Shown here: positions 43,659 through 51,750 of the stretch, piece by piece | Layout: each line of letters begins with the position of its first letter | Numbering within the stretch: position 1 is the first letter of the stretch | NCBI RefSeq assembly: GCF_027924565.1 | Contig: NZ_AP027041.1 | Location: 3,658,001-3,722,000 of the forward strand | Length of the DNA: 64,000 nt | Source: Lysobacter auxotrophicus | GTDB taxonomy: Bacteria; Pseudomonadota; Gammaproteobacteria; Xanthomonadales; Xanthomonadaceae | Direction of reading: 5' to 3' | Notes under the pieces: generated by a model | Database searches by the model: none | What the model saw: the letters and a program-made list of their open reading frames with translations, nothing else | Told to the model about the DNA's origin: nothing | Position numbers and translations under genes: made by a program

Positions 43659-44915
43659 TTATGCTGGCACTTGGGCCAGGATTTTGGCGATCGCTGCCTC
43701 GTTCACTGAAGGCCGTCCAAATGCATTGGTCAGTTTGTTAAAGGCTGATGTGAGGAATACTAGCTGCGCCTCTGAGCCCCAATCGCGTGCTTCGCGCGAA
43801 TGCCCCACGTAAGGATCTAGGGCGAGCGTCCGGTCAGATTGGAATTGACCCGGCCAGTACACGCCCTCTAAGCCACCAACTCCAACTTCCACACGGTAGG
43901 GCGATGACGCACCAAAATGCTGATAGAACGCCAAACTGCGCTCCAGCATGGTAGACCAGTCCTTGAGGACGCGCGCATAGCCTAAATAGTTGCGATCGCC
44001 CTCCAAGGATGTAACTCCGGCGTCAAATGCCCATATCTCTCCGGTTTTGTCGAACCACTGCGTTGCCGTATGCGTGATGCCAGGGACGCCTCGCCACAGC
44101 CCGACAGAGACGCTGCCGAGTGCGTTTGCTCCACCATCTCCGTTAGTCCATCGCCCCAAGGGCGACAGACGCACCGGACCTGTCAGGTCGCGTACTTCTT
44201 GCCGCGTAGGCTTCTTACCCGTCCAACCGGCAGGCATCATCCGGAAGTAGCTCCGAGTGGTGCCATGCACCTCAAGAACATGCTCGCCAGACTCGCCGAA
44301 AAAATTCCCGTGTTGAATACGCTCCTCCGGTTGCAACCAAGTCGAAGGATCATCGTTCCGAGATGGGTGGCGCGCGAATTCAACCTGTTGATCGCGGCGC
44401 GACAATGCACTTTGCAAGTTGACCTGCAGCGCCGCTGTCAGATCTGCAACAAGCTGCTCCCTGACTGTGCAAGCGACTTCGTCTCCATCGGTGGTGCGGA
44501 GCCGATAAGTAATGGCGCCGCGTCGGTGCCGAAGATCAAACGGCAAATCTTCCGGCTTACCGCCATATACTGTATTCGCTACAAGAATAATTGGTTCGTG
44601 ACCTAAGACCTTCATTGCATGACCTAGTTCGATCATAACGTTCGGGTTAGGCACCTTCTTTCCTTGTCCTGTTTCAGCTATTGGCGTCACATCAGCAACA
44701 AAAGCGTCGGCGCGCTCAATTTTGTCGAAAATAGTCTTCACGATTTCGACGAGGCCTGCCTCGCCCTTCGTGTCGTGATCCAGCTCGGGCCGATCCGCGG
44801 GCGACAGCGCTAAATCGCTTGCGACCTTGTGCAGAGCATCTTCCAAAGCCGATTGGATGAAGTTCCTCGTGACTGCGACTGGGCGGTCACTTTGCCAAGA
44901 CCAAAAAACTCTCAT
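43659..44915 (-). CDS. TIR-like / nucleotide-binding defence protein
   Basis: The N-terminal ~165 residues start RVFWSWQSD and contain DADAFVADVTPI, PNPNVMIELGHA and LPFDLRHRR, the layout of a large TIR- or deoxyribosyltransferase-like family often found as a defence effector. The C-terminal ~240 residues (TRSYFRMMPAGWTGKK; SLAFYQHFG) are an unrecognised sensing or effector domain. The ATG at 44915 places RVFWSWQSD at the start; the frame stays open upstream without support. It is a single gene, convergent with the nuclease-like gene. Confidence 0.65.
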   Translation of the reverse strand: MRVFWSWQSDRPVAVTRNFIQSALEDALHKVASDLALSPADRPELDHDTKGEAGLVEIVKTIFDKIERADAFVADVTPIAETGQGKKVPNPNVMIELGHAMKVLGHEPIILVANTVYGGKPEDLPFDLRHRRGAITYRLRTTDGDEVACTVREQLVADLTAALQVNLQSALSRRDQQVEFARHPSRNDDPSTWLQPEERIQHGNFFGESGEHVLEVHGTTRSYFRMMPAGWTGKKPTRQEVRDLTGPVRLSPLGRWTNGDGGANALGSVSVGLWRGVPGITHTATQWFDKTGEIWAFDAGVTSLEGDRNYLGYARVLKDWSTMLERSLAFYQHFGASSPYRVEVGVGGLEGVYWPGQFQSDRTLALDPYVGHSREARDWGSEAQLVFLTSAFNKLTNAFGRPSVNEAAIAKILAQVPA

Positions 44916-45152
44916 GCGGGCTCGCTCATCGCCAGATCCATATTCAATTCTAAGCGAATTGCGTGGCCTATCAGTCCACCGCTTAACTTCATTGCAATCG
45001 TTTCTCAGGGACCTTCGAGCGAGCCGCAAATCGATCCGATTGAAAGCTAGGGCTCTTCTCCGGAAACGCAACGTCCGTGCAAGAGGCTACCGAAGCCGTC
45101 ACGCAATCCTGCGCGACGGGCGCCTCGGGTTGTAAGGAGTCGCCGGCATCCT

Positions 45153-46364
45153 TTACTCAGTGCGACGGCGAATTCTCAAGGAGTTGGAATTGAGCCTCAG
45201 ACTGTCCAAGTAGTCCGCCCACGCCTGCATCATCTTCGTGCGCTCTGCCAGGTGCGCTGTGCGGTTGTAGGCGCGCCCAAGCGGGTCTCTAACTGCGTGC
45301 GCAAGCTGATGCTCGATGTAGTCCGGCCGAAAGCCTAGGACTTCGTCGAGGACAGTGCGAGCCATTGCCCTAAAACCGTGTCCGGTGATGGTATTGCCAT
45401 CAAAGCCCAAGTAACGCAATGCCGCATTGATCGTGTTTTCGCTCATGGGCCGCTTCGCGCTTCTGACGCCCGGGAAGATAAACTCGCTTCGCTTGGTGAG
45501 AGGCCGGAGTTCCTCAAGAACCTCCTTCGCCTGTGTTGCGAGCGGGACGATGTGCGGAGTTCCCGTCTTACTGGCGGTAAAGCGCCATTCGGCGGCATCC
45601 AGGTCGATGTCTGCCCAACGCGCCTTCCGAAGCTCCCCTGGTCGGACGAACAACATGGGGGCCAACTTCAGCGCCGCCTGCGTGACAGGCGAACCGCTAT
45701 AGGAATACATGGCGCGCAGCAGGTCCCCGATCTTATCGGGGTCGGTCACGCTGGCGAGGTGTTTGACCTGCGGCTGCTCAAGCGCGCCCACCAAGTCATT
45801 CGCCGGATTGTTCTGCGCGCGGCCCGTGGCGATGGCGTACCTGAAGACGCGACCTGCGAAGGACCGGGCTCGATGAGCGGTCTCGACCACACCACGCTTC
45901 TCCAGCTTGCGCAACGCCGCCAACAACAGTGGCGCCGTCACGTCCGTGATGGGTAGCCCGCCGATGGCGGCCATGTCCTTCTCGATCAGTCGACGTTCGC
46001 GTTTCACCGACCCTGGGCTAAGCCCTTCCTTGGCCCGCTTATTCAGGAACTCAATCGCAATCGCTCCAAAGGTCGTCTCCGCCCGTTCGGCCTTCGTGGC
46101 CCGCTCGACCCTGGCGGCATTGGCGGGACTACCACCCCCCTTAACCAGGGCGCGAAGGCGATCCCGTTCGGCACGTGCCTCTGCCAGACCCATCGCCGGG
46201 TACTCCGCCATCGTGATGATGCTCGGCTTGCCGGCGTAGCGATATCGATATCGCCAGACCTTGGCGCCGCTCGGGCGCACTTCGATGCAAAGGCCATTGG
46301 TGTCAGCGAGGCGGTAGGCCCTCGTTCGTGGCTTGAGTGTGCGCAGCTTCGTGTCGGTGAACAT
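45153..46364 (-). CDS. P4-type tyrosine integrase
   Basis: The 403-residue protein starts FTDTKLRTLKPRTRAYRLAD and has the N-terminal DUF4102-type arm-binding domain. The catalytic domain has LFVRPGELRKARW (Arg I), GHGFRAMART (HxxR box), EHQLAHAV (in place of LGH) and RAYNRTAHL (Tyr). P4 integrases recombine at tRNA 3' ends; a tRNA-end-like sequence lies 180 bp upstream at 46543-46565. An ATG 15 bp upstream is the alternative start. Confidence 0.9.
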   Translation of the reverse strand: MFTDTKLRTLKPRTRAYRLADTNGLCIEVRPSGAKVWRYRYRYAGKPSIITMAEYPAMGLAEARAERDRLRALVKGGGSPANAARVERATKAERAETTFGAIAIEFLNKRAKEGLSPGSVKRERRLIEKDMAAIGGLPITDVTAPLLLAALRKLEKRGVVETAHRARSFAGRVFRYAIATGRAQNNPANDLVGALEQPQVKHLASVTDPDKIGDLLRAMYSYSGSPVTQAALKLAPMLFVRPGELRKARWADIDLDAAEWRFTASKTGTPHIVPLATQAKEVLEELRPLTKRSEFIFPGVRSAKRPMSENTINAALRYLGFDGNTITGHGFRAMARTVLDEVLGFRPDYIEHQLAHAVRDPLGRAYNRTAHLAERTKMMQAWADYLDSLRLNSNSLRIRRRTE

Positions 46365-46473
46365 GTGTGAGTCAACCAATTGTGAGTCAGCGCCCCCTTG
46401 CCGGCCGCATGACTCACAGCCTGACTCACTTTTTTTCCGGATTCAAGCGGACACGCGTGGACCATGGCGCACA

Positions 46474-46500
46474 AAAAACCCCGCTATTTGCGGGGTTTTT
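46474..46500. terminator. Bidirectional intrinsic terminator
   Basis: A perfect 11-bp stem (46474-46484 with 46490-46500) with a 5-nt loop has an A-run on one side and a T-run on the other. It lies between the P4-type integrase and the tRNA-like fragment. Confidence 0.75.
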
Positions 46501-46542
46501 CGCTGCATCATGGACTGCCCCGGAGAACCTTGGACACTTATG

Positions 46543-46565
46543 TGGTGGGCCCACCAGGATTCGAA
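46543..46565 (-). repeat. tRNA 3'-end-like sequence, candidate attachment site
   Basis: Read on the minus strand, this 23-bp stretch has the T-loop TTCGAAT, a T-stem arm CCTGG, a 7-nt acceptor arm TGGGCCC and A-CCA, exactly the order of a tRNA 3' end. Sequence upstream of the T-loop does not form a tRNA (the invariant G before the loop is A), so only the 3' end is present. Beside a P4-type integrase this is best read as one att site. TGGTGGGCCCACCA within it is also a 14-bp palindrome. Confidence 0.55.
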
Positions 46566-46865
46566 TCCAGAGCCAATGGATCGCTGCCACAAGCGCCTGC
46601 TCGCCCGCTGCCGACCCCAGCACCCGCGATGCTGCGCTCAGCCCGACCCGCAACAGGTGTCGCAGTTCATGCGACGGGCGCGCGTAGGATGGCAACAGAC
46701 CAAGAATTGCCTTCGACTGGTGTCAGTGCTCGCCTGGGCTTTCAGACCACCGCTAAGCAGCGAAGGACATCCCTTCTTTCGCGCCATGGGAACCAACGAA
46801 CTGGCCGGTAGTCGATTTTCGACTCAGCTCTTCGACTATCACGCGCGCGCTTCGCTATGGATTAC
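46566..46865. other. Intergenic stretch after the tRNA-like fragment
   Basis: About 300 bp with only shadow frames and no motif. It probably represents the chromosomal flank or debris of the integrated element. Confidence 0.35.
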
Positions 46866-47208
46866 ATGATGCGAACACCTTTTCCTCGATTTCGATGGCA
46901 CCCTACACCCGACGTGGGTCTTCGAGGAGAAGGCCGACAGGGTCATTGCGAAGGCCTACGAAGGCCCGTGGTGCATCGAAGCATCAACCTTAGAGCGCAT
47001 ACCGAGTCCACATATTGAGCGATTCGAAATCGTCATCTCCAGCTGGTGGGCGTATCGGCACCCTCTAGAGCAGGTGTGCTCAATGCTGCCGGCAGGTTTA
47101 GCGCAGCACGTGACTGACTCGATTTGGCTATGGACGCAGCCGAATCTGATGGAGCAATGGGAGGCACTCTATGAGTGCCTTGCCCGCGGCTTCTGGTCAC
47201 GCCTCTAG
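46866..47208 (+). pseudogene. HAD-domain protein, frameshifted and truncated
   Basis: Translation gives MMRT from the ATG at 46866, then needs skipping one base (extra C at about 46878) to continue LFLDFDGTLHPTWVFEE, the HAD motif I. The frame then runs through VISSWWAYRHPLEQV and DSIWL to a TAG at 47206, shorter than related HAD proteins and divergent at the C-terminus. Either this is a decayed gene or the extra C is a sequencing error; the C-terminal divergence favours decay. Confidence 0.65.
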
Positions 47209-47469
47209 ACGGCATCAAGCCCCACTTTCATAAGAAGGGCATTGCTGAGCACATATCGGCGTTGGAGACTGACCCTTTCGCCCGCTGCAAGATGGGATCG
47301 CACCGTCACGTACCTCTGACCGACGGAGAGCGCGACGAGACCGACAGCGACATCTTGCTTAGGATCCAAGCACTGGAAAGACGGGTTAGGCGTCTGAGGT
47401 CGCCTCACGACGTTGCGGACGTTCAGACGGTCACGTTCGTGCGGGACGATCCGTTGCCAGCCACGTGAA

Positions 47470-48060
47470 TCAACAGATGTCCGTCGGAAGAGGCCCTGCC
47501 GCTGGCGCAGCGCTGTCCGCCAATTCGATCCTTGTAAGCTCGGCGTAAAGCAGGCGCCTGCCGGCCTTGGATCCCAACAGCATGGCCGGTGTCGCCCCCA
47601 AGAGGGGGTGGTTGGCCATTAGCCAAAGCGCCGCGCTGTCCGCGCCGCCGAACACTTCCTCCGCCTTGCCGACGACGACGTTCAAGGCTCGCGACCCCTG
47701 CCGTGGGAGACGCGTATGCGCTTGGCCGGCAATCAACTGCCAATACTCATCGGCTGCATCGAGTAGGCGGAAGCCTTCGGGCACCGCAGCCCCGTAGCGC
47801 GCTTCGAAGACGTAGCGCGCGTCATCGTCGTAGCCAGGCTCTGCGTCAAGTACATAGAGACGGCCGCTATGAGTTCTTGCCGTCGCGGTGCTCGGATCAA
47901 ACGCGACTACAGGCGTGCTCAGGCGGCCGCACCCCTTCGCCAAATCCCAGCCGCTAAGGACGTCCCAATACTGATCGCCCAGGACGAACCGGTACACCTG
48001 CCACCTGGCCAGCTGCACACTGGGTTGTCTCCGGACTGACGGCATCGCCCAAACACTCAT
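47470..48060 (-). CDS. Hypothetical protein with MbcA/ParS-like (DUF2384) C-terminus
   Basis: The 196-residue protein ends with KAEEVFGGADSAALWLMANH followed by PLLGATPAMLLGSKAGRRLL, which matches the toxin-binding DUF2384 pattern (VFG... aWL..p...L.G..P...l....G). The N-terminal ~120 residues (QVYRFVLGDQYWDVLSGWDL; AEPGYDDDARYVFEARYG) are unrecognised. It is downstream of a second Xre/MbcA-type gene on the same strand. No RES toxin is evident nearby. Confidence 0.5.
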   Translation of the reverse strand: MSVWAMPSVRRQPSVQLARWQVYRFVLGDQYWDVLSGWDLAKGCGRLSTPVVAFDPSTATARTHSGRLYVLDAEPGYDDDARYVFEARYGAAVPEGFRLLDAADEYWQLIAGQAHTRLPRQGSRALNVVVGKAEEVFGGADSAALWLMANHPLLGATPAMLLGSKAGRRLLYAELTRIELADSAAPAAGPLPTDIC

Positions 48061-48289
48061 ATCGCGCCCCTGCTTCGCTGTGTGGACGGGAGAGCCTATG
48101 CAGCTCGAATCTCACGCGCTGCGATAGCGCGTCCGCACTGCCTGGCGGGCTGCGTGCTAGGGAGCTCCCAGGGGATCTCAGCGGCATGCCGGGGCGACCG
48201 GATTCGTCGTGATGCGCCACGCGATGCCCGACGCGCGGGAGAGACGCTTCACCAGGTTGGCTGCTTAACTTTGTGGCTTCGATTCGAGA

Positions 48290-48679
48290 TCAGGCGTACA
48301 ACTGCGCGTCGAGGTATTGGCGCACCAGCGCCAAATCGGCGAATTGGCCGCTCACCATCCGATCCAGAGCCCGTGCCCCACCGAAAAGCGGAGCCGAGTT
48401 CGGCTGCTTGATCCAGGCGTCGGCGCGCTCTGGGATTGGCAGAAGCACCTGCAGCGCCGAATAGATCGCGAAGATGTGGGATAGGCGTGCCGTCGTCGCG
48501 TCGTCCAACTTGGCGGTGAGCTCGCCCGCTTCAAACGCCGCGAAGGTAATCTCGTCAACGCCCAACAACATCAGGCGCTCGACCCTGCTAAGCCCCCACG
48601 CTTGGGCGATGCGGAAGAACACCCGCAGCGCCTCCGGGCTCTCCAGGTCAACGACAGGCGAAGCATTCTCGAGGGCCAT
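48290..48679 (-). CDS. Xre/MbcA/ParS-type antitoxin-like protein
   Basis: From the ATG at 48679 the 129-residue product contains an Xre-like segment (VERLMLLGVDEITFAAFEAG) and a C-terminal toxin-binding-like region with ADAWIKQPNSAPLFGGARAL. This is the layout of the MbcA/ParS antitoxins that pair with RES-domain toxins. The frame stays open upstream but without sense. A usual RES toxin directly downstream is not seen; the following gene has only a DUF2384-like C-terminus. Confidence 0.65.
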   Translation of the reverse strand: MALENASPVVDLESPEALRVFFRIAQAWGLSRVERLMLLGVDEITFAAFEAGELTAKLDDATTARLSHIFAIYSALQVLLPIPERADAWIKQPNSAPLFGGARALDRMVSGQFADLALVRQYLDAQLYA

Positions 48680-49178
48680 GGCACAATTCAGAGCGGAGTT
48701 GGGCCAGCAGCAGCTTGGAGATTCCCAGCATAGCGCACCTTCTCGCCAGCCACGGTAGCGGCTTCGATCGACGCTCCGGTGCGCAGCGTATGCAAGCGGC
48801 AGCGTGATCGCGCAGGCGACTACGGCAGGCCTCTGGTCCGCTGCCTCCCGGCCCGGCGCGTGACGTAAATCAAGAGGCGCCCGCCTGCTCATACGCGACT
48901 TGGACCGGGTGGGCCGCCTCGGAAGCCGCCGCCATCGCCTCCGTGAGCGACCCGGGCCTCGATCCCGACATTAGCACCGCTGGCCTGCACGCTTCGAGCC
49001 CGATCTCCATTGGCGGTCCGAAGCAACCGATGGCTCGCCCCCCCCCCGCCCTAACAGCGGCCGCGCGCGGAGGCCCCTCGGTCGGACCGGCCACCACACG
49101 CCCACTTCACAGTCCCGCCACGCTGACATCGCGCGGGCGTCCCACGCTTCTGGTCATGTGCCCCGAGAGATCGCCACC
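48680..49178. other. Region without supported gene, with a 10-C homopolymer
   Basis: Open frames here look like shadows. A run of ten C residues at 49038-49047 interrupts any frame. A decayed gene cannot be excluded. Confidence 0.4.
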
Positions 49179-49982
49179 ATGTCATTCGCAATGCCGCGAC
49201 CTATGCCCACGCTTCTGCTCTGCATCGCTGCGCTCGCGGTGGGCTGCGGAGGCCCTCCCGAGGATCGGTCACCGGATCTGCAACTGCTTGCGACCGACGT
49301 CCATGTTGCCGTTGCGCGGCATACGCTTGTCCTGCCGTTTGTTGCTTTAGCAGATCATGCGGCCGGAGGGATGTCCTTCTCGCTCAATCGGAAAGCCGAT
49401 GCGAGGCACGCGGCCCAGCGAAGCACTGCTCTACTTCAAGAGACTCGCGACCATGGGCGCCAGCTTGCGCTCGACTTGGTCTCGGTCACGGTGCACAACT
49501 ACGGCGCGAGCGACTTCGATGTCCGCCGAAGTCAGCTGTGTCCCCGGTTGTCGCGCCAGTGGGCACGCTCCGTGTGCGACGACTCGCTCGGCTTGATTCG
49601 ACGCGCACTGCCTCCCGGTCGCTTCAAGCTGGTCGATCTGGCCCGGCTGCGGCTCGATGACCCTCGCGGGCCGGCGAACTGCCTCCGCGATCGCAAGCAC
49701 ACCGCCTTGCCCTCCGTTCCCGGGCGCGGCGTCATCGTCTGTCCCGCGCTGGTCTTTGGCGGCGACGAAGATGAGTTTCATACGGCGGTCGTGCGGATCG
49801 ATGGCAACCTGGGTGCAATGTGGACGGTGTGGCGAAATGGGCAGAACGGCGAATCGGCCCAAGCGATGGCTGCGCGAGAGGGCAACGCCATCGCGCTGTT
49901 TGTCGAGACCGCACTGGGCGAACGCGAGGACTATCCGAAGCTTGAGCGGGGCATGTGCCCTTTGATGCGACCCGGCATTTGA
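49179..49982 (+). CDS. Putative lipoprotein
   Basis: From the ATG at 49179 the product starts MSFAMPRPMPTLLLCIAALA followed by VGC, a lipobox, so it is probably exported and lipid-anchored. The mature part (~245 residues) has no motif I recognise; it contains four further Cys residues that may form disulphides (LCPRLSRQWARSVCDDSLG; NCLRD). An ATG 21 bp upstream is a weaker start. Function unknown. Confidence 0.6.
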   Translation: MSFAMPRPMPTLLLCIAALAVGCGGPPEDRSPDLQLLATDVHVAVARHTLVLPFVALADHAAGGMSFSLNRKADARHAAQRSTALLQETRDHGRQLALDLVSVTVHNYGASDFDVRRSQLCPRLSRQWARSVCDDSLGLIRRALPPGRFKLVDLARLRLDDPRGPANCLRDRKHTALPSVPGRGVIVCPALVFGGDEDEFHTAVVRIDGNLGAMWTVWRNGQNGESAQAMAAREGNAIALFVETALGEREDYPKLERGMCPLMRPGI

Positions 49983-50092
49983 CGCCCCATCTGAGTTGCA
50001 CCTACCGGTTCGGGCGCCGATAGCCAAACCGGAGCGTTTGGACGGCGTCGTCCAGAACATTGGACAGAGGTGCCGCAGGGCCAATTCACGAG

Positions 50093-50118
50093 TGTCCGCT
50101 ATCGGCCAGAAGCGGACG
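50093..50118. repeat. Dispersed palindromic repeat, copy 1
   Basis: TGTCCGCT (50093-50100), ATCGGCCAGA-type centre and AGCGGACG (50111-50118; one mismatch from perfect). Same family as the copies at 50574, 50686, 54994, 55343, 55764, 59313 and 59353. Confidence 0.8.
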
Positions 50119-50146
50119 TTCGCGGCAGGCGTAATGAGATCGACGG

Positions 50147-50560
50147 TCAGACCGAGCGCGTCCTGTGCGACCTGCCGAAGCGCTTTCCCGGACAGCCAAC
50201 GTACCCGTCAACAGATCGGCGTCCGTCGGAATCTTCCACGATCACGGAGAAATGCCTGCCAAACACAGGGTCGGTGCCAAATCTTGCAATCATTACCTTG
50301 ATTTTCGCAGCGTCCAGACGGTGCTGTTCGGCGAATTCCGCAAGCCGCTCCGAATAGCGTCGGACGGCTTCGTTGAGATCGGCGGAAACCGGGCTACCGG
50401 AGGTCGAACCTGTCTTGAAGTCCACGGTGATGTGGCCTTCGGGCGACGCCGCAGCTTCTTCGTAGATGTCGACCCAATAGATTCCCACCATGAGGCAAAT
50501 GCCGCTTGCCAGGGAATCGGCGACGTTGTGGCCAAAGGATGCGAGTTCACCGATCTTCAC
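50147..50560 (-). CDS. Hypothetical protein (137 aa)
   Basis: The GTG at 50560 is chosen because a GAGGAAGA ribosome binding site precedes it; the frame further upstream reads into a dispersed repeat (SASDPKRH), so it is not coding. The product has a helical start (KIGELASFGHNVADSLASGI), a central IYWVDIYEEAAASPEGHITV and a C-terminal RHFSVIVEDSDGRRSVDGYV. No family recognised. Confidence 0.5.
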   Translation of the reverse strand: MKIGELASFGHNVADSLASGICLMVGIYWVDIYEEAAASPEGHITVDFKTGSTSGSPVSADLNEAVRRYSERLAEFAEQHRLDAAKIKVMIARFGTDPVFGRHFSVIVEDSDGRRSVDGYVGCPGKRFGRSHRTRSV

Positions 50561-50573
50561 GGCCTCTTCCTCG

Positions 50574-50598
50574 TGTCGCTTTGGGTCCGAAGCGGACA
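50574..50598. repeat. Dispersed palindromic repeat, copy 2 (degenerate)
   Basis: TGTCGCT (one C missing) and AGCGGACA (50591-50598) around TTGGGTCCGA. It lies directly upstream of the GTG start of the hypothetical gene at 50147-50560. Confidence 0.65.
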
Positions 50599-50685
50599 TT
50601 ACCACCGCGCGCGGCCCATCCGGCAAGATGTCGGCAGCCGTGCGCCTACCCGCGATAAATCCGCCTAATCACTACTCCACTCGGT

Positions 50686-50709
50686 TTCCGCTTCTGGCCG
50701 ACAGCAGAC
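50686..50709. repeat. Dispersed palindromic repeat, copy 3 (partial, inverted)
   Basis: The inverted sequence TCCGCTTCTGGCCGACAGC matches the core of the repeat. It touches the 5' end of the truncated HxlR gene. Confidence 0.6.
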
Positions 50710-50710
50710 G

Positions 50711-50980
50711 CAATCCGGCCCCGGCATCCTCGCCGACCGTTTACGCAAACTGGTCGATACCGGCATCCTTGAGATGCGCGATGCCTCAGATGGAACGGCG
50801 TATCAGGAGTACGTGCTGACGACCAAGGGCAAAGGACTCTTCCCCATGGTGGTCCAATGGGGCGAGTCGCATCTGTTCGCCCGTGGCGAACGCCACTCGG
50901 TGCTGATCGACTCGCGCACGCGCGAGCCGGTTCCACGCATGGCACCCAAGGCCAAAGACGGCTCCACGCTGCTGCCATAG
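50711..50980 (+). pseudogene. HxlR-type regulator, N-terminally truncated
   Basis: The frame reads GILADRLRKLVDTGILEMRD, EYVLTTKGKGLFPMVVQWGE, which is the second half of an HxlR winged helix (recognition helix, wing and dimer helix). The first helices are missing and replaced by a dispersed repeat. The frame ends at TAG (50978-50980). Hence a remnant with a break at the repeat. Confidence 0.65.
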
Positions 50981-51117
50981 TTTACCGAAGTGCGGAAGAT
51001 CACGTAGTGCGAAAGCCGCGCCCGTCCGCTATCCGCCAACAGGCGACCTGGTGCCGCGGCCCTCGTGATCCGGCCGAATGACGGGTCGCACCATACCTGC
51101 GACACGGACTGTCGGCG

Positions 51118-51729
51118 TCAGCTCCTCGAGACGATCGCCAGGATGGTGTCGCGCAGTTCGGCACTCGCTTGGTCGCGGGAGATCTCGCCGGCAATAGCCG
51201 CGTCAGACAGGGCATCGGCCGCGCCGAGTATGGCCCAAAATGCTGCGCGCGAAATCCCGTTAGAACGCGCGAACGGCGCGAGGATGTCACCGCACTTCTC
51301 GATGAAGGCATGCTGGTATCTGCGTTTGACCGATGCCAGTTCCGGCGAGCCGTTCAGCGCAGCCAGAACCTCGGGGATCTCGCGCCCCTGTGTGAGGACG
51401 CACTCGACGTAACTGTGCGCGATGACCTGCGCCTTGTCGTCCAGCGTCGGTCCGCTCGCCGCGATCGCCTCGTCGATGAGCGCCGTCTGTCGCGCGTCGT
51501 ACTCTTCGTAGAGCGCCGCAAGCAGACCGTTGCGCGTGCCGAAATGGCTGTAGACGACGGGCTTGGTGACGCCGGCCGCTTCGGCGAGCCGCCCCAGCGT
51601 CAGCGCGTCGGTACCTTCGTCGCGAATCAGCTGCCACGACACCTGGAGCAGCTGGCGCAGGCGCAGCTCCCGCGGCAAGCGCTGGCGCGCGGCATCGGTG
51701 CGTTCATTCTTGCGCGAGTTCTTGGACAC
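51118..51729 (-). CDS. TetR-family regulator
   Basis: The 203-residue protein has an N-terminal TetR HTH (ALTLGRLAEAAGVTKPVVYS, residues ~42-61, then HFGTRNGLLAALYEEY) and a helical ligand domain. It lies 21 bp after the quinone-reductase-like gene on the same strand, and a long inverted repeat upstream of that gene is a likely operator, so it probably represses its own operon. Confidence 0.88.
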   Translation of the reverse strand: MSKNSRKNERTDAARQRLPRELRLRQLLQVSWQLIRDEGTDALTLGRLAEAAGVTKPVVYSHFGTRNGLLAALYEEYDARQTALIDEAIAASGPTLDDKAQVIAHSYVECVLTQGREIPEVLAALNGSPELASVKRRYQHAFIEKCGDILAPFARSNGISRAAFWAILGAADALSDAAIAGEISRDQASAELRDTILAIVSRS

Positions 51730-51750
51730 GGAGCCGCCGGCGATAGCGAG

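Noticed and set aside
46543-46640. Complete tRNA on the minus strand
   Set aside because: Only the T-loop to CCA part fits; no acceptor 5' strand, D-arm or anticodon arm can be formed from the neighbouring bases.
47175-47468. 97-residue plus-strand ORF after the HAD pseudogene
   Set aside because: It has no motif, no ribosome binding site and overlaps the HAD end in another frame; possibly HAD-gene debris.
48061-48289. RES toxin between the two antitoxin-like genes
   Set aside because: No frame in this 229-bp gap contains the Arg/Tyr/Ser pattern of RES domains, and it is too short.
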